DNA of 64,000 nt from Blautia wexlerae DSM 19850 (GTDB lineage Bacteria > Bacillota > Clostridia > Lachnospirales > Lachnospiraceae): the NCBI RefSeq assembly GCF_025148125.1, contig NZ_CP102267.1, positions 311,501 through 375,500 of the forward strand. Reading direction: 5' to 3'. Below, one piece after another: positions 54,837 to 63,669 of this stretch (the first letter of the stretch is position 1; every line of letters starts with the position of its first letter). The notes below the pieces were generated by a model that saw nothing but the letters and a program-made list of their open reading frames with translations, did not search any database and was not told where the DNA came from. Both the position numbers and the translations under genes were made by a program.

Positions 54837-55919
54837 ATGATTAAAAGAATAGGTATGCTTACCAGTGGCGGTGACTGTCAGGCTCTTAACGCTACCATGC
54901 GAGGAGTAGTAAAGGGACTGAGTAACAATTTGGATGAACTGGAAGTTTATGGATTTGATGATGGATATAAAGGACTGATCTATGGTAAATACCGTATGCT
55001 CACATCCAAAGATTTTTCCGGAATCCTTACACAGGGCGGCACAATCCTCGGAACATCCAGACAGCCATTCAAACTGATGCGTGTCCCGGATGAGAATGGC
55101 CTGGACAAGGTTGAAGCAATGAAGCAGACTTATTATAAACTCTGCCTGGACTGCCTTGTGATCCTTGGCGGAAATGGTACACAGAAGACAGCAAACCTTC
55201 TGAGAGAAGAAGGACTGAACATTATCCATCTTCCAAAGACTATTGATAATGACATCTATGGCACAGACATGACCTTTGGTTTCCAGAGTGCGGTAAACAT
55301 TGCCACAAATGCCATTGACTGTATCCATACGACAGCATCTTCACATGGACGTGTATTTATCGTAGAGATCATGGGACACAAGGTAGGAAGTCTGACACTT
55401 CATGCAGGTGTTGCAGGCGGTGCGGATATCATCCTGATTCCTGAGATTCCATATGATATCAAAAAAGTTACCGCAGCAATCCAGAAACGCGCCAAAGCAG
55501 GCAAGCGTTTCACAATCCTTGCAGTTGCAGAAGGTGCGATTTCCAAAGAAGACGCAGAACTTCCTAAAAAGAAATACAAAGAGAAACTGGAAGCCCGAGC
55601 AAAGAAATATCCGTCCGTTTCCTATGAGATTGCTGACCAGATCTACAAAGAGATCGGAAGCGAAGTCCGCGTTACAGTTCCGGGACATACACAGAGAGGC
55701 GGAGAACCATGTCCGTATGACCGCGTTCTTTCCACAAGAATCGGTGCAGGTGCAGCGCAGGCAATCATGGATGGTGAATATGGCATCATGATCGGCGTGG
55801 TAAACGGCAAAATTAAACGTGTACCTCTTGAAGAGTGTGCAGGTAAGCTTAAGATGGTATCACCGAAAGATCAGCTTGTAGTTGCTGCCAAACAGATTGG
55901 TATCAGCTTTGGTGACTGA
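54837..55919 (+). CDS. 6-phosphofructokinase, group III-like (mixed ATP/PPi signature)
   Basis: A 360-residue glycolytic kinase. The first loop reads SGGDCQALNATMRG. Position 114 in GGNGT is Gly, as in ATP-dependent enzymes, while PKTIDND carries Lys134 where E. coli PfkA has Gly124, as in PPi-dependent ones. The usual Asp103 is Asn113. This combination is found in a clostridial subgroup. ATG 54837 follows GGAGG. Phosphoryl donor cannot be settled from sequence. Confidence 0.88.
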   Translation: MIKRIGMLTSGGDCQALNATMRGVVKGLSNNLDELEVYGFDDGYKGLIYGKYRMLTSKDFSGILTQGGTILGTSRQPFKLMRVPDENGLDKVEAMKQTYYKLCLDCLVILGGNGTQKTANLLREEGLNIIHLPKTIDNDIYGTDMTFGFQSAVNIATNAIDCIHTTASSHGRVFIVEIMGHKVGSLTLHAGVAGGADIILIPEIPYDIKKVTAAIQKRAKAGKRFTILAVAEGAISKEDAELPKKKYKEKLEARAKKYPSVSYEIADQIYKEIGSEVRVTVPGHTQRGGEPCPYDRVLSTRIGAGAAQAIMDGEYGIMIGVVNGKIKRVPLEECAGKLKMVSPKDQLVVAAKQIGISFGD

Positions 55920-55975
55920 TTAAGTGAAACAGTACTTGACTGACAGATACTTTTTCATATAAGATATGGATGTAA

Positions 55976-56008
55976 AAAAGACCGCCGCGGGAATTTTTTC
56001 CGCGGCGG
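55976..56008. terminator. GC-rich hairpin between pfk and dnaX
   Basis: CCGCCGCGG (55982-55990) pairs with CCGCGGCGG (56000-56008). Its U run lies on the minus-strand side (complement of the A run at 55976-55979) and in the loop, so efficiency as a plus-strand terminator is doubtful. An imperfect pair TAACTATT/AATAGTTA flanks the dnaX leader at 56029-56072. Confidence 0.45.
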
Positions 56009-56088
56009 CTGTGATAATAAGATAGAGATAACTATTTGGCGCGCTGCTGACAGTGGGGGTGCTGAATAGTTACGATAGGAGTTTACTC

Positions 56089-57708
56089 ATGAGTTACACT
56101 GCTCTTTACAGAAAGTTCAGACCGGATAATTTCGCGGATGTCAAAGGTCAGGATCACATAGTGACTACTCTGACAAATCAGATTAAGCATAACCGTATCG
56201 GCCATGCGTATCTGTTCTGCGGCACCAGAGGAACCGGTAAAACAACAGTAGCCAAAATTCTGGCGAAGGCAGTCAACTGTGAGCATCCCGTAAATGGCAG
56301 CCCCTGTAATGAATGTGCCATGTGCAAGGCAATCCAGGCAGGAACTGCAATGAATGTGATCGAGATCGATGCTGCATCCAACAATGGTGTGGATAATATA
56401 CGTGAGATCAGAGAAGAGGTTTCTTACCGCCCTACAGAAGGTAAATATAAAGTATATATTATTGATGAGGTTCATATGCTTTCCACAGGTGCCTTCAATG
56501 CCCTGCTGAAAACACTGGAGGAACCACCGTCTTATGTTATGTTTATCCTGGCAACTACAGAGGCGCACAAGATTCCGATTACGATTTTATCCAGATGCCA
56601 GAGATATGATTTCCACAGGATCACCATAGACACTATCGCGGCCAGACTGGATGAACTGCTCAAAGTTGAAGGTGTAGAAGCTGAGGAAAAAGCAGTCCGA
56701 TATGTAGCGAAAGCGGGAGATGGTTCCATGCGAGATGCGCTCAGCCTTCTCGACCAGTGTATTGCTTTTTATCTTGGACAGGAACTTACCTATGATAAAG
56801 TTCTGGAGGTTCTGGGAGCCGTTGACACCGAAGTGTTTAGCAAGCTTTTGCGAAAAGTGATCCGGGGAGATGTGACAGGTTCCATTCATATCCTGGAGGA
56901 ACTGATCGTAGGAGGCAGGGAACTGAGCCAGTTTGTGGGAGATTTTACCTGGTATATGAGAAATCTTCTTCTCGTTAAGACTTCTGAGAATCCGGAGGAA
57001 GCGATCGATGTCTCATCCGACAACATGAAGCTTCTGAAAGAAGAGAGCACCATGCTGGATGTGGAGACGCTGATGCGGTATATCCGTATTTTTTCGGATT
57101 TGTCCAATCAGATCCGATATGCAACCCAGAAAAGGGTTCTCGTGGAGATTGCACTGATCAAGTTGTGCCGTCCTGCAATGGAGACTAATCTGGATTCTGT
57201 TCTGGACAGACTGCGTGTGCTGGAACAGCGGATGGATGAACGTCCGGTACAGCAGGTGATCGTGCAGCAGGGTTCAGGGAAAATGCCGGCAGAAACCGGA
57301 GCAGTTCAGGAACCGGCGGGAAACAAAGCACCGGCGAAAGCTGCACCGGAAGATTTGCAGAAGATCGTGGCAGGCTGGAGAGTGATCACAGGACAGACAA
57401 CAGGGATGTTTAAACAGATGCTTCAGAAATCTGTTCCGAAGTATAACAGTGAGACAGGAGAACCTGTTCTTTATGTGGAATTTCAGGATTTTCTGGGGCA
57501 GTCCTATGTGGACAATCCGGAAGCGAAGAAAGAGCTTCAGGACATCATCACTGCCCAGACAGGAAAAACAGTAGAGATCCAGATGCTGGTGGCAGATAAG
57601 CGTCAGCATACAAATCTGGCAAATATCACAGTGGACCAGGCGATAAAGAATAATATCCACATGGATGTTGTGATAGAGGAAGATCCTGATGAGGAAAAAG
57701 GAGAATAA
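56089..57708 (+). CDS. dnaX: DNA polymerase III subunit gamma/tau
   Basis: Clamp-loader ATPase, 539 residues. It has Walker A GTRGTGKTT, the zinc-binding Cys cluster CEHPVNGSPCNECAMC, Walker B YIIDEVHML and the sensor SRC motif (LSRCQRYDF). A Pro/Ala-rich stretch precedes the C-terminal tau region. ATG 56089 follows AGGAG; the frame extends 12 codons upstream without support. The stop codon TAA at 57706 is part of an 8-bp repeat flanking a mobile element. First gene of a dnaX-ybaB-recR unit. Confidence 0.95.
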   Translation: MSYTALYRKFRPDNFADVKGQDHIVTTLTNQIKHNRIGHAYLFCGTRGTGKTTVAKILAKAVNCEHPVNGSPCNECAMCKAIQAGTAMNVIEIDAASNNGVDNIREIREEVSYRPTEGKYKVYIIDEVHMLSTGAFNALLKTLEEPPSYVMFILATTEAHKIPITILSRCQRYDFHRITIDTIAARLDELLKVEGVEAEEKAVRYVAKAGDGSMRDALSLLDQCIAFYLGQELTYDKVLEVLGAVDTEVFSKLLRKVIRGDVTGSIHILEELIVGGRELSQFVGDFTWYMRNLLLVKTSENPEEAIDVSSDNMKLLKEESTMLDVETLMRYIRIFSDLSNQIRYATQKRVLVEIALIKLCRPAMETNLDSVLDRLRVLEQRMDERPVQQVIVQQGSGKMPAETGAVQEPAGNKAPAKAAPEDLQKIVAGWRVITGQTTGMFKQMLQKSVPKYNSETGEPVLYVEFQDFLGQSYVDNPEAKKELQDIITAQTGKTVEIQMLVADKRQHTNLANITVDQAIKNNIHMDVVIEEDPDEEKGE

Positions 57709-57713
57709 ATATT

Positions 57714-57856
57714 GTTACTGTTCACACACCACTATCCCGCGAGGTGTTTTGGCATGAATATGCCAAAATCCCGAGACATACAAGCCAAAATTCCATTGCC
57801 ACAGGCAATCTGGAATGAATTTTGGCTACGTTACTGTGAACGGAGTGAACAGTAAC
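57714..57856 (+). repeat. MITE-like 143-bp repeat, copy B, with target-site duplication
   Basis: Perfect terminal inverted repeats GTTACTGTTCAC and GTGAACAGTAAC bound the element. TAAATATT occurs directly on both sides (57706-57713 and 57857-57864), as expected for an 8-bp target-site duplication. The interior contains large palindromes and no reading frame. Copy A at 26301-26443 is about 94% identical by eye. The insertion sits exactly at the dnaX stop codon, inside the dnaX-ybaB transcription unit. Confidence 0.88.
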
Positions 57857-57922
57857 TAAATATTCTCCGGACAGAAAAGGCAGTAAATAATAAGGCAATA
57901 AATAGCAAGGAGGACATCACAA

Positions 57923-58279
57923 ATGGCAAAACGTGGAGGATTCCCGGGAATGGGTATGCCGGGAAATATGAATAATCTTATGAAACAGGCGCAGAAAATG
58001 CAGCGCCAGATGGAAGAGAATCAGAAAGCTCTGGAAGAGAAAGAATTTACGGCTACTGCAGGAGGCGGCGCTGTAGAGGTAACTATCTCAGGTAAGAGAG
58101 AGGTGACAAAAGTAAAGCTTCAGGAGGAAGTTGTAGATCCGGATGACATCGAAATGCTGGAAGATCTCATCGTTGCAGCTACAAACGAAGCACTTCGCAA
58201 AGTGGAAGAAGAATCTACGGCTGTTATGTCTAAACTGACAGGTGGTCTGGGCGGACTTGGCGGAGGTCTTCCATTCTGA
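57923..58279 (+). CDS. ebfC: YbaB/EbfC nucleoid-associated protein
   Basis: A 118-residue DNA-binding protein with a Gly/Met-rich N-terminus ([21 protein letters not shown], core NNLMKQAQ), the helical YbaB core and a Gly-rich C-terminus. It is conserved between dnaX and recR in many bacteria, as here. AAGGAGG upstream. Its stop codon overlaps the recR start. Confidence 0.94.
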   Translation: MAKRGGFPGMGMPGNMNNLMKQAQKMQRQMEENQKALEEKEFTATAGGGAVEVTISGKREVTKVKLQEEVVDPDDIEMLEDLIVAATNEALRKVEEESTAVMSKLTGGLGGLGGGLPF

Positions 58280-58878
58280 TGGAATACTACAGCAGTCATA
58301 TCAATAAGCTGATCGAGCAGCTTTCCCATCTTCCGGGAATCGGTGCGAAATCAGCACAGAGACTGGCATTTCACATCATGAATATGCCAAAGGATCAGGT
58401 AGAGCAGCTTACCTCTTCCATTACCGGTGCCAGAGAGAATGTACAGTATTGCAAGTGCTGCTGTACTTTGACAGACAGAGAGATCTGTCCCATCTGCAGC
58501 AATGATAAGCGTGATCATTCAGTGATCATGGTGGTAGAGAATACAAGAGATCTTGCAGCTTATGAAAAAACAGGCAAGTTTGATGGCGTTTATCATGTTC
58601 TTCATGGTGCAATCTCTCCAATGCTTGGAATCGGGCCGGATGATATCAAACTGAAAGAACTCATGCAGCGTCTGGCAAAGGATGAGGTAAAGGAAGTGAT
58701 CATTGCTACCAACTCCAGTCTGGAGGGGGAAACAACGGCAATGTATATCAGTAAGCTGATCAAACCTACCGGGATCAAAGTCAGCAGGATCGCAAGCGGA
58801 GTTCCGGTAGGAGGAGATCTGGAATATATTGACGAAGTGACTCTTTTACGTGCTCTTGAGGGGCGTGTGGAGCTTTAA
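58279..58878 (+). CDS. recR: Recombination mediator RecR
   Basis: A 199-residue protein of RecFOR repair. It has an N-terminal helix-hairpin-helix (LPGIGAKSAQRLAFHI), a C4 zinc finger (CKCCCTLTDREICPIC) and a Toprim domain (IMVVENTRDLAAYE, LEGETTAMYISKLI). Start overlaps the ybaB stop. Normal length. Confidence 0.96.
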   Translation: MEYYSSHINKLIEQLSHLPGIGAKSAQRLAFHIMNMPKDQVEQLTSSITGARENVQYCKCCCTLTDREICPICSNDKRDHSVIMVVENTRDLAAYEKTGKFDGVYHVLHGAISPMLGIGPDDIKLKELMQRLAKDEVKEVIIATNSSLEGETTAMYISKLIKPTGIKVSRIASGVPVGGDLEYIDEVTLLRALEGRVEL

Positions 58879-58905
58879 GGTTACTGTTGAAAAGGAGGCA
58901 TCACT

Positions 58906-60015
58906 TTGTCTAAAAAGAAAGCAACTTCTTCTGACGTGGCAAAGAGGGCAGGAGTCTCCCAGGCAACTGTTTCCATGGTCCTGAATAAGAAATATAATGT
59001 TTCTTTTTCCAGAGAAACAGTGGAGAAGGTAGAGCAGGCAGCCAGAGAATTAGGCTATCATCTTCCCGGACGAAAGAACAGAAAAGAAAGCCGGAAAGAG
59101 AAGCTGATCGTTGTTTTTTGCCCTACGCTTACAAGCCCGTATTATGTATTGCTTCTGCAGGGAATTGAGGCAGTGGCGAACAAACAGGGATATGGTGTCT
59201 TTATCTGTAATACACAGAGAGATCCCCGTCTGGAGGAGAAGTATCTGCGCATGATGGGTACAATAGAGCCGCTTGGCATTATCTACTGCTGTAATCCAAA
59301 TCCGGATTTTCAGCAGCAGGTAGAGGAACTGGCGCAGACAATCCCACTGGTTATCATCAGCAATAAAGAGAAAACTACAACTATAGATGCCATTAATCAG
59401 GATAATACAGTTGTGGGAAGGATGATGGCAAGACATCTGCTTGATCTGGGGCACAGAGATGTAGCGTTTATCACTCCGCCCCTGACAAGGAGACAATGGC
59501 AGAGAACAAAACGTGTAAATGGTTTTGTGAAAGAGTTTGAGAAAGAAGGCCTGAAGGATCATGTGATCATTAAGGCTGCGGATGAAGCTATCGATATGCA
59601 GATCCCACGGATGGATTCGGAATATTCGATGGGTTATGAGCTTACTATGGAGCTTCTGGATGAAGGCAGGGAATTTACAGCTATTGCAGGCCAGAATGAT
59701 ATGATGGCTATTGGTGCGCTGGATGCTCTCCATGAAGCAAGGATTCATGTACCCAAGGATGTATCGGTGATTGGGTGCGATAATATCTTTTATTCGGGAA
59801 TACGGAAGATCTCTCTTACTACGATCGATCATTTCGTAGCCCTTAAAGGCAGAGATGCCTGTGATATTATACTGCGCAAAATCGATGAGCAGGACCGTTT
59901 TCTCACAGATTCTGCTCCTGTCAGTCTCTATAATATTGAATATACCCCCAAGCTGATAGCGAGACGCACTACGGGGTATGTCAGAACCAAAAAAATAATT
60001 AAATACGTCGAATGA
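58906..60015 (+). CDS. LacI family transcriptional regulator
   Basis: A 369-residue repressor-type protein. The N-terminal LacI helix-turn-helix is clear (SSDVAKRAGVSQATVSMVLN), followed by the periplasmic-binding-protein-like effector domain (IVVFCPTLTSPYYVLLLQGIE, DLGHRDVAFITPP, AIAGQNDMMAIGALDAL). The start is TTG 58906, 7 nt after AAGGAGG. It stands before the transaldolase-transketolase operon, so it may regulate pentose phosphate genes; the effector is unknown. Confidence 0.9.
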   Translation: MSKKKATSSDVAKRAGVSQATVSMVLNKKYNVSFSRETVEKVEQAARELGYHLPGRKNRKESRKEKLIVVFCPTLTSPYYVLLLQGIEAVANKQGYGVFICNTQRDPRLEEKYLRMMGTIEPLGIIYCCNPNPDFQQQVEELAQTIPLVIISNKEKTTTIDAINQDNTVVGRMMARHLLDLGHRDVAFITPPLTRRQWQRTKRVNGFVKEFEKEGLKDHVIIKAADEAIDMQIPRMDSEYSMGYELTMELLDEGREFTAIAGQNDMMAIGALDALHEARIHVPKDVSVIGCDNIFYSGIRKISLTTIDHFVALKGRDACDIILRKIDEQDRFLTDSAPVSLYNIEYTPKLIARRTTGYVRTKKIIKYVE

Positions 60016-60306
60016 AAATTATTAATAATAATTTATCGAAACTGCAGAACAGTTATTTGGTATAGAGCTGTGTGGCGAGGTAGATTGCGAATATCTACCC
60101 GGCAGGCATTTTCTGGAAACGTACCAAAATTTCAGGATGTGCGGCTGAAATCCGATATCAGAAATGATTTCTGACGGAGGTTTCCTGCAACAGCAAAGAC
60201 AGCGAACAGTTACGAAAAGAAATGGTTATAAAACATATTGTATATTGCATGTTGATAACAACGAATATATGCTTTGACTGGAAAATAAAGAATTAATAAG
60301 ACATGC

Positions 60307-60335
60307 GATTATTAATAAAGAAATTATTAATAATC
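60307..60335 (+). promoter_or_regulatory. Perfect 12-bp inverted repeat, candidate operator
   Basis: GATTATTAATAA (60307-60318) and TTATTAATAATC (60324-60335) are exact inverses with a 5-nt spacer, ending 11 bp before the -35 box of the transaldolase promoter. The core palindrome TTATTAATAA recurs at 60019-60028, just after the LacI-type gene. Confidence 0.6.
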
Positions 60336-60346
60336 TTTTGCCACGC

Positions 60347-60374
60347 TTGACCTAAATGTAAAGTCTGTTATAAT
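60347..60374 (+). promoter_or_regulatory. Promoter of the transaldolase-transketolase operon
   Basis: TTGACC (60347-60352) and TATAAT (60369-60374) with a 16-bp spacer; the leader to the ATG at 60431 is about 50 nt and contains AGGAGGG. Confidence 0.75.
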
Positions 60375-60430
60375 GAAACCATCAGATCAATGAACGATTA
60401 TGACAAGCAAAAATCAGGAGGGTTAAGAAC

Positions 60431-61084
60431 ATGAAATTTTTTATTGACACAGCAAAAGTAGAAGATATTAAGGCAGCTAATGATATGGGTGTAATCTGTG
60501 GTGTTACCACAAATCCGTCTCTTATCGCAAAAGAAGGAAGGGATTTCAAGGAAGTAATCAAAGAGATCACATCTATCGTAGACGGACCGATCAGCGGTGA
60601 AGTAAAAGCTACTACAACAGATGCAGAAGGAATGATCAAAGAGGGACGTGAGATTGCAGCCATCCATCCGAACATGGTTGTTAAGATTCCTATGACAGTA
60701 GAAGGTCTGAAAGCAGTTAAGGTTCTTCATGCAGAAGGAATCAAGACAAACGTTACTCTGATCTTCACTGCTAACCAGGCACTTCTGGCTGCAAGAGCAG
60801 GTGCTACTTATGTATCTCCGTTCCTTGGAAGACTGGATGACATTTCTACAAGAGGTGTTGATCTGATCCGCGAGATTGCTGAGATTTTTGAAGTGGCAGG
60901 AATCGAGACAGAAATCATCGCAGCAAGCGTAAGAAATCCGATCCATGTAACAGACTGTGCACTTGCAGGTGCTGACATTGCAACTGTTCCGTACAATGTA
61001 ATCGTACAGATGACAAAACATCCTCTGACAGATGCAGGTATTGAGAAATTCCAGAAAGATTATAAAGCAGTATTCGGCGAATAA
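60431..61084 (+). CDS. Transaldolase, small (MipB/TalC) type
   Basis: A 217-residue class I aldolase. The Schiff-base Lys85 lies in VVKIPMT. The family is often labelled fructose-6-phosphate aldolase, but position 57 is Glu (FsaA has Gln59) and position 112 is Phe (FsaA has Tyr131), which are transaldolase-type residues. With the split transketolase genes directly downstream, it most likely works in the non-oxidative pentose phosphate pathway. Confidence 0.92.
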   Translation: MKFFIDTAKVEDIKAANDMGVICGVTTNPSLIAKEGRDFKEVIKEITSIVDGPISGEVKATTTDAEGMIKEGREIAAIHPNMVVKIPMTVEGLKAVKVLHAEGIKTNVTLIFTANQALLAARAGATYVSPFLGRLDDISTRGVDLIREIAEIFEVAGIETEIIAASVRNPIHVTDCALAGADIATVPYNVIVQMTKHPLTDAGIEKFQKDYKAVFGE

Positions 61085-61099
61085 GGAGAATTTACCACA

Positions 61100-61939
61100 A
61101 TGGAAAAATTAGAACTTCAGAAAATTGCAAACGAAGTCCGTAAAGACATCGTTACTGCATTACATTCTGCAAAAGCAGGACATCCGGGCGGATCTCTGTC
61201 TGCAGCAGATGTATTCACTTATTTATATTTTGAAGAAATGAATATTGATCCAAAGGATCCTAAGAAGGCTGATCGTGACCGTTTCGTACTTTCCAAAGGC
61301 CACACAGCACCGGGATACTATTCTGCACTTGCAGAAAGAGGCTTTTTCCCAAAAGAAGATCTGAAGACTCTTCGTCATCTGGGTTCCTATTTACAGGGAC
61401 ATCCGGATATGAAACATATCCCGGGTGTTGATATGTCCAGCGGTTCTCTGGGACAGGGAATCTCTGCAGCAGTTGGTATGGCGCTTTCTGCCAAATTAAG
61501 CAATGAAAGCTATCGTGTATATACCTTATTAGGCGACGGCGAAATTCAGGAAGGCCAGGTTTGGGAAGCTGCTATGTTTGCAGGCTTCAGAAAACTGGAC
61601 AATCTTGTAGTGATCGTGGATAATAATGGACTTCAGATCGACGGTAAGGTTGATGAAGTATGTTCTCCATACCCGATTGATAAGAAATTTGAGGCATTTA
61701 ACTTCCATGTGATTAACGTTGCAGACGGAAATGATATGGATCAGTTAAGAGCTGCTTTTGATGAAGCAAAAGCTACTAAGGGAATGCCTACAGCTATCAT
61801 TATGAAAACTGTAAAAGGAAAAGGTGTTTCCTTTATGGAAAATCAGGTTGGATGGCATGGAAAAGCTCCGAATGACGAGCAGTATGCACAGGCAATGGAA
61901 GAGTTAGAAAAGGCAGGTGAAGCATTATGTCAGAAGTAA
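61100..61939 (+). CDS. Transketolase, N-terminal subunit
   Basis: A 279-residue thiamine diphosphate-binding half of transketolase. It carries GHPGGSLSAADV, FVLSKGHTAPGYYSAL and the ThDP/Mg motif GDGEIQEGQVWEAAM...VIVDNNGLQ (GDGEIQEG to NN). The gene ends 13 nt inside the C-terminal subunit gene, so the two are translationally coupled and form one enzyme. Confidence 0.95.
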   Translation: MEKLELQKIANEVRKDIVTALHSAKAGHPGGSLSAADVFTYLYFEEMNIDPKDPKKADRDRFVLSKGHTAPGYYSALAERGFFPKEDLKTLRHLGSYLQGHPDMKHIPGVDMSSGSLGQGISAAVGMALSAKLSNESYRVYTLLGDGEIQEGQVWEAAMFAGFRKLDNLVVIVDNNGLQIDGKVDEVCSPYPIDKKFEAFNFHVINVADGNDMDQLRAAFDEAKATKGMPTAIIMKTVKGKGVSFMENQVGWHGKAPNDEQYAQAMEELEKAGEALCQK

Positions 61940-62865
61940 AGAAGATCGCAACAAGAGCAAGCTACGGTGCTGCGCTGGTTGAATTAGGTAAGAAACATGA
62001 GAACCTGGTCGTTCTGGACGCTGACCTTGCTGCAGCTACTCAGACTGGCGTATTCAAAAAAGAATTTCCGGAGCGTCATATTGACTGCGGTATTGCCGAG
62101 TGTAATATGATGGGCATTGCCGCAGGTCTGGCTACTACAGGAAAAGTTCCATTTGCCAGCACATTTGCAATGTTTGCAGCAGGACGTGCTTTTGAGCAGG
62201 TTCGTAACTCTATTGCATATCCGAAAATCAATGTAAAAATTGGCGCTACTCATGGCGGAATTTCTGTAGGTGAAGATGGTGCTACCCATCAGTGTTGTGA
62301 GGATTTTGCTCTTATGAGAGTAATTCCGGGAATGGTTGTTGCCTGCCCTTCTGATGATATTGAAGCAAAAGCTATGGTAGAAGCAGCTTATGAGCATGTT
62401 GGTCCTGTATATATGAGATTTGGACGTCTGGCAGTTCCGGTTATCAATGACAGACCGGACTATAAATTTGAATTAGGCAAAGGTATTGTCCTTCGTGAAG
62501 GAAAAGACCTTACGATCATTGCAAACGGTCTCTGCGTAGCTCCTGCTCTTGAAGCTGCAGAGAAGCTTGCGGCAGACGGCGTAGATGCAAAAGTAATCAA
62601 TATCCATACGATTAAGCCTCTGGATGAAGAACTTGTAGTTGCAGCAGCCAAAGAAACAGGCAAGGTTGTAACTGTAGAAGAGCATTCAGTAATCGGCGGA
62701 CTTGGAGGAGCAGTATGCGAATGCCTGTCTGAGAAAGCACCTGTACCTGTAAAACGTATCGGTGTAAATGATGTATTCGGAGAATCCGGTCCTGCCACAG
62801 CTCTTCTTGAGAAATATGGTCTTGATGCAGAAGGCATCTACAAACAGATCAAAGAATTTGTATAA
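61927..62865 (+). CDS. Transketolase, C-terminal subunit
   Basis: A 312-residue partner holding the pyrimidine-binding and C-terminal domains. Visible are LDADLAAATQTG, IDCGIAECNMMGIAAGLA (with the cofactor-activating Glu), THGGISVGEDGATHQ and VTVEEHSVIGGLGGAV. It overlaps the N-terminal subunit gene and, at its 3' end, overlaps the convergent yyaC gene by 28 nt. Confidence 0.95.
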   Translation: MSEVKKIATRASYGAALVELGKKHENLVVLDADLAAATQTGVFKKEFPERHIDCGIAECNMMGIAAGLATTGKVPFASTFAMFAAGRAFEQVRNSIAYPKINVKIGATHGGISVGEDGATHQCCEDFALMRVIPGMVVACPSDDIEAKAMVEAAYEHVGPVYMRFGRLAVPVINDRPDYKFELGKGIVLREGKDLTIIANGLCVAPALEAAEKLAADGVDAKVINIHTIKPLDEELVVAAAKETGKVVTVEEHSVIGGLGGAVCECLSEKAPVPVKRIGVNDVFGESGPATALLEKYGLDAEGIYKQIKEFV

Positions 62866-63392
62866 TTTACGATTCCCTGTGTGATGGTATCTGCCAGAGA
62901 GATTACCGTAGACAGGCGGGTAGTCTGAAGGGTTAGCTGTTCCAGTACACCTGCAATGTTTACAATCCCTGTGATATGGATATCACCAACAGGAGGAAGT
63001 TCTTTCTGAACTGCAGCACCTGGGTAAAGTGCACCATCTGCGATGGTCACATACCCCAGGTGCTTTTTTTGTCCAAGAGAGGCATCCACTGCAATAACCA
63101 GACCTTCGGGATGCAGAATTTTGATCTGGCGGGAAATTCTGGAAAGATTTAAAGCATGTACGGGGCTTTTCAGGGTACCGTAAACATAAACGCCATGAGT
63201 GTCCGTATTCAGATGTTCAAGTAACTGGTGTCCGATATAGGGACCGAGACAGTCTCCTGTCACGCGGTCACTTCCGATACACAGAAAAACCAGTTCCGAC
63301 CATCTGCCGGGATATTGAAGAATACATTTATTTAAAAGAAAAGCGATTTCCTCAGCAGAACTGCTTTTCTGTGAGTCCACATAAAATACCAT
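62838..63392 (-). CDS. yyaC: Spore protease YyaC-like (DUF1256)
   Basis: A 184-residue protein with the segments LVFLCIGSDRVTGDCLGPYIG and VIAVDASLG, typical of YyaC, a relative of the germination protease GPR found in spore formers. AGGAGG-type site upstream (GGGAGG). It supports a sporulating lineage. The 3' end overlaps the transketolase gene. The 277-nt gap to the next gene (63393-63669) shows no recognisable RNA or second gene. Confidence 0.88.
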   Translation of the reverse strand: MVFYVDSQKSSSAEEIAFLLNKCILQYPGRWSELVFLCIGSDRVTGDCLGPYIGHQLLEHLNTDTHGVYVYGTLKSPVHALNLSRISRQIKILHPEGLVIAVDASLGQKKHLGYVTIADGALYPGAAVQKELPPVGDIHITGIVNIAGVLEQLTLQTTRLSTVISLADTITQGIVNYTNSLICL

Positions 63393-63669
63393 AAAACCTC
63401 CCTGATCGTATTATGTACTCGCAGAGTCTCTATTGTACCTGCACAAAAAGATTTCGAGAGCACATTATTGATTATATCTTTTAATTGCTATAGTCCCTTT
63501 GCTTCATAACAACAAGCTGCGAAGAGGCTTCTGATAACATCATATCCTTACCGGGATAAAAATATGCACTGTGCAAAATCTGTCGCCAAATTCTGGTAAA
63601 TTCCTCTTACAATGTGATAAAATCTGCAATTTATCTGTGTTATCCTGATACCCGAAGGGGTGATGAGAG

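Larger units (their letters stand above)
60016..60430 (+). other. Intergenic region upstream of the transaldolase operon
   Basis: The 415-nt gap has no gene. It holds the palindrome TTATTAATAA at 60019-60028, small hairpins (GTAGAT 60080-60085 with ATCTAC 60093-60098; CAGAAAT/ATTTCTG near 60162-60176), a GAACAGTTAC repeat remnant near 60202 and a large inverted repeat and promoter close to the operon, listed separately. Confidence 0.5.

Noticed and set aside
55976-56008. Efficient terminator for the phosphofructokinase gene
   Set aside because: The stem is strong, but the U run is on the wrong side for plus-strand termination, so it is listed only as a low-confidence hairpin.
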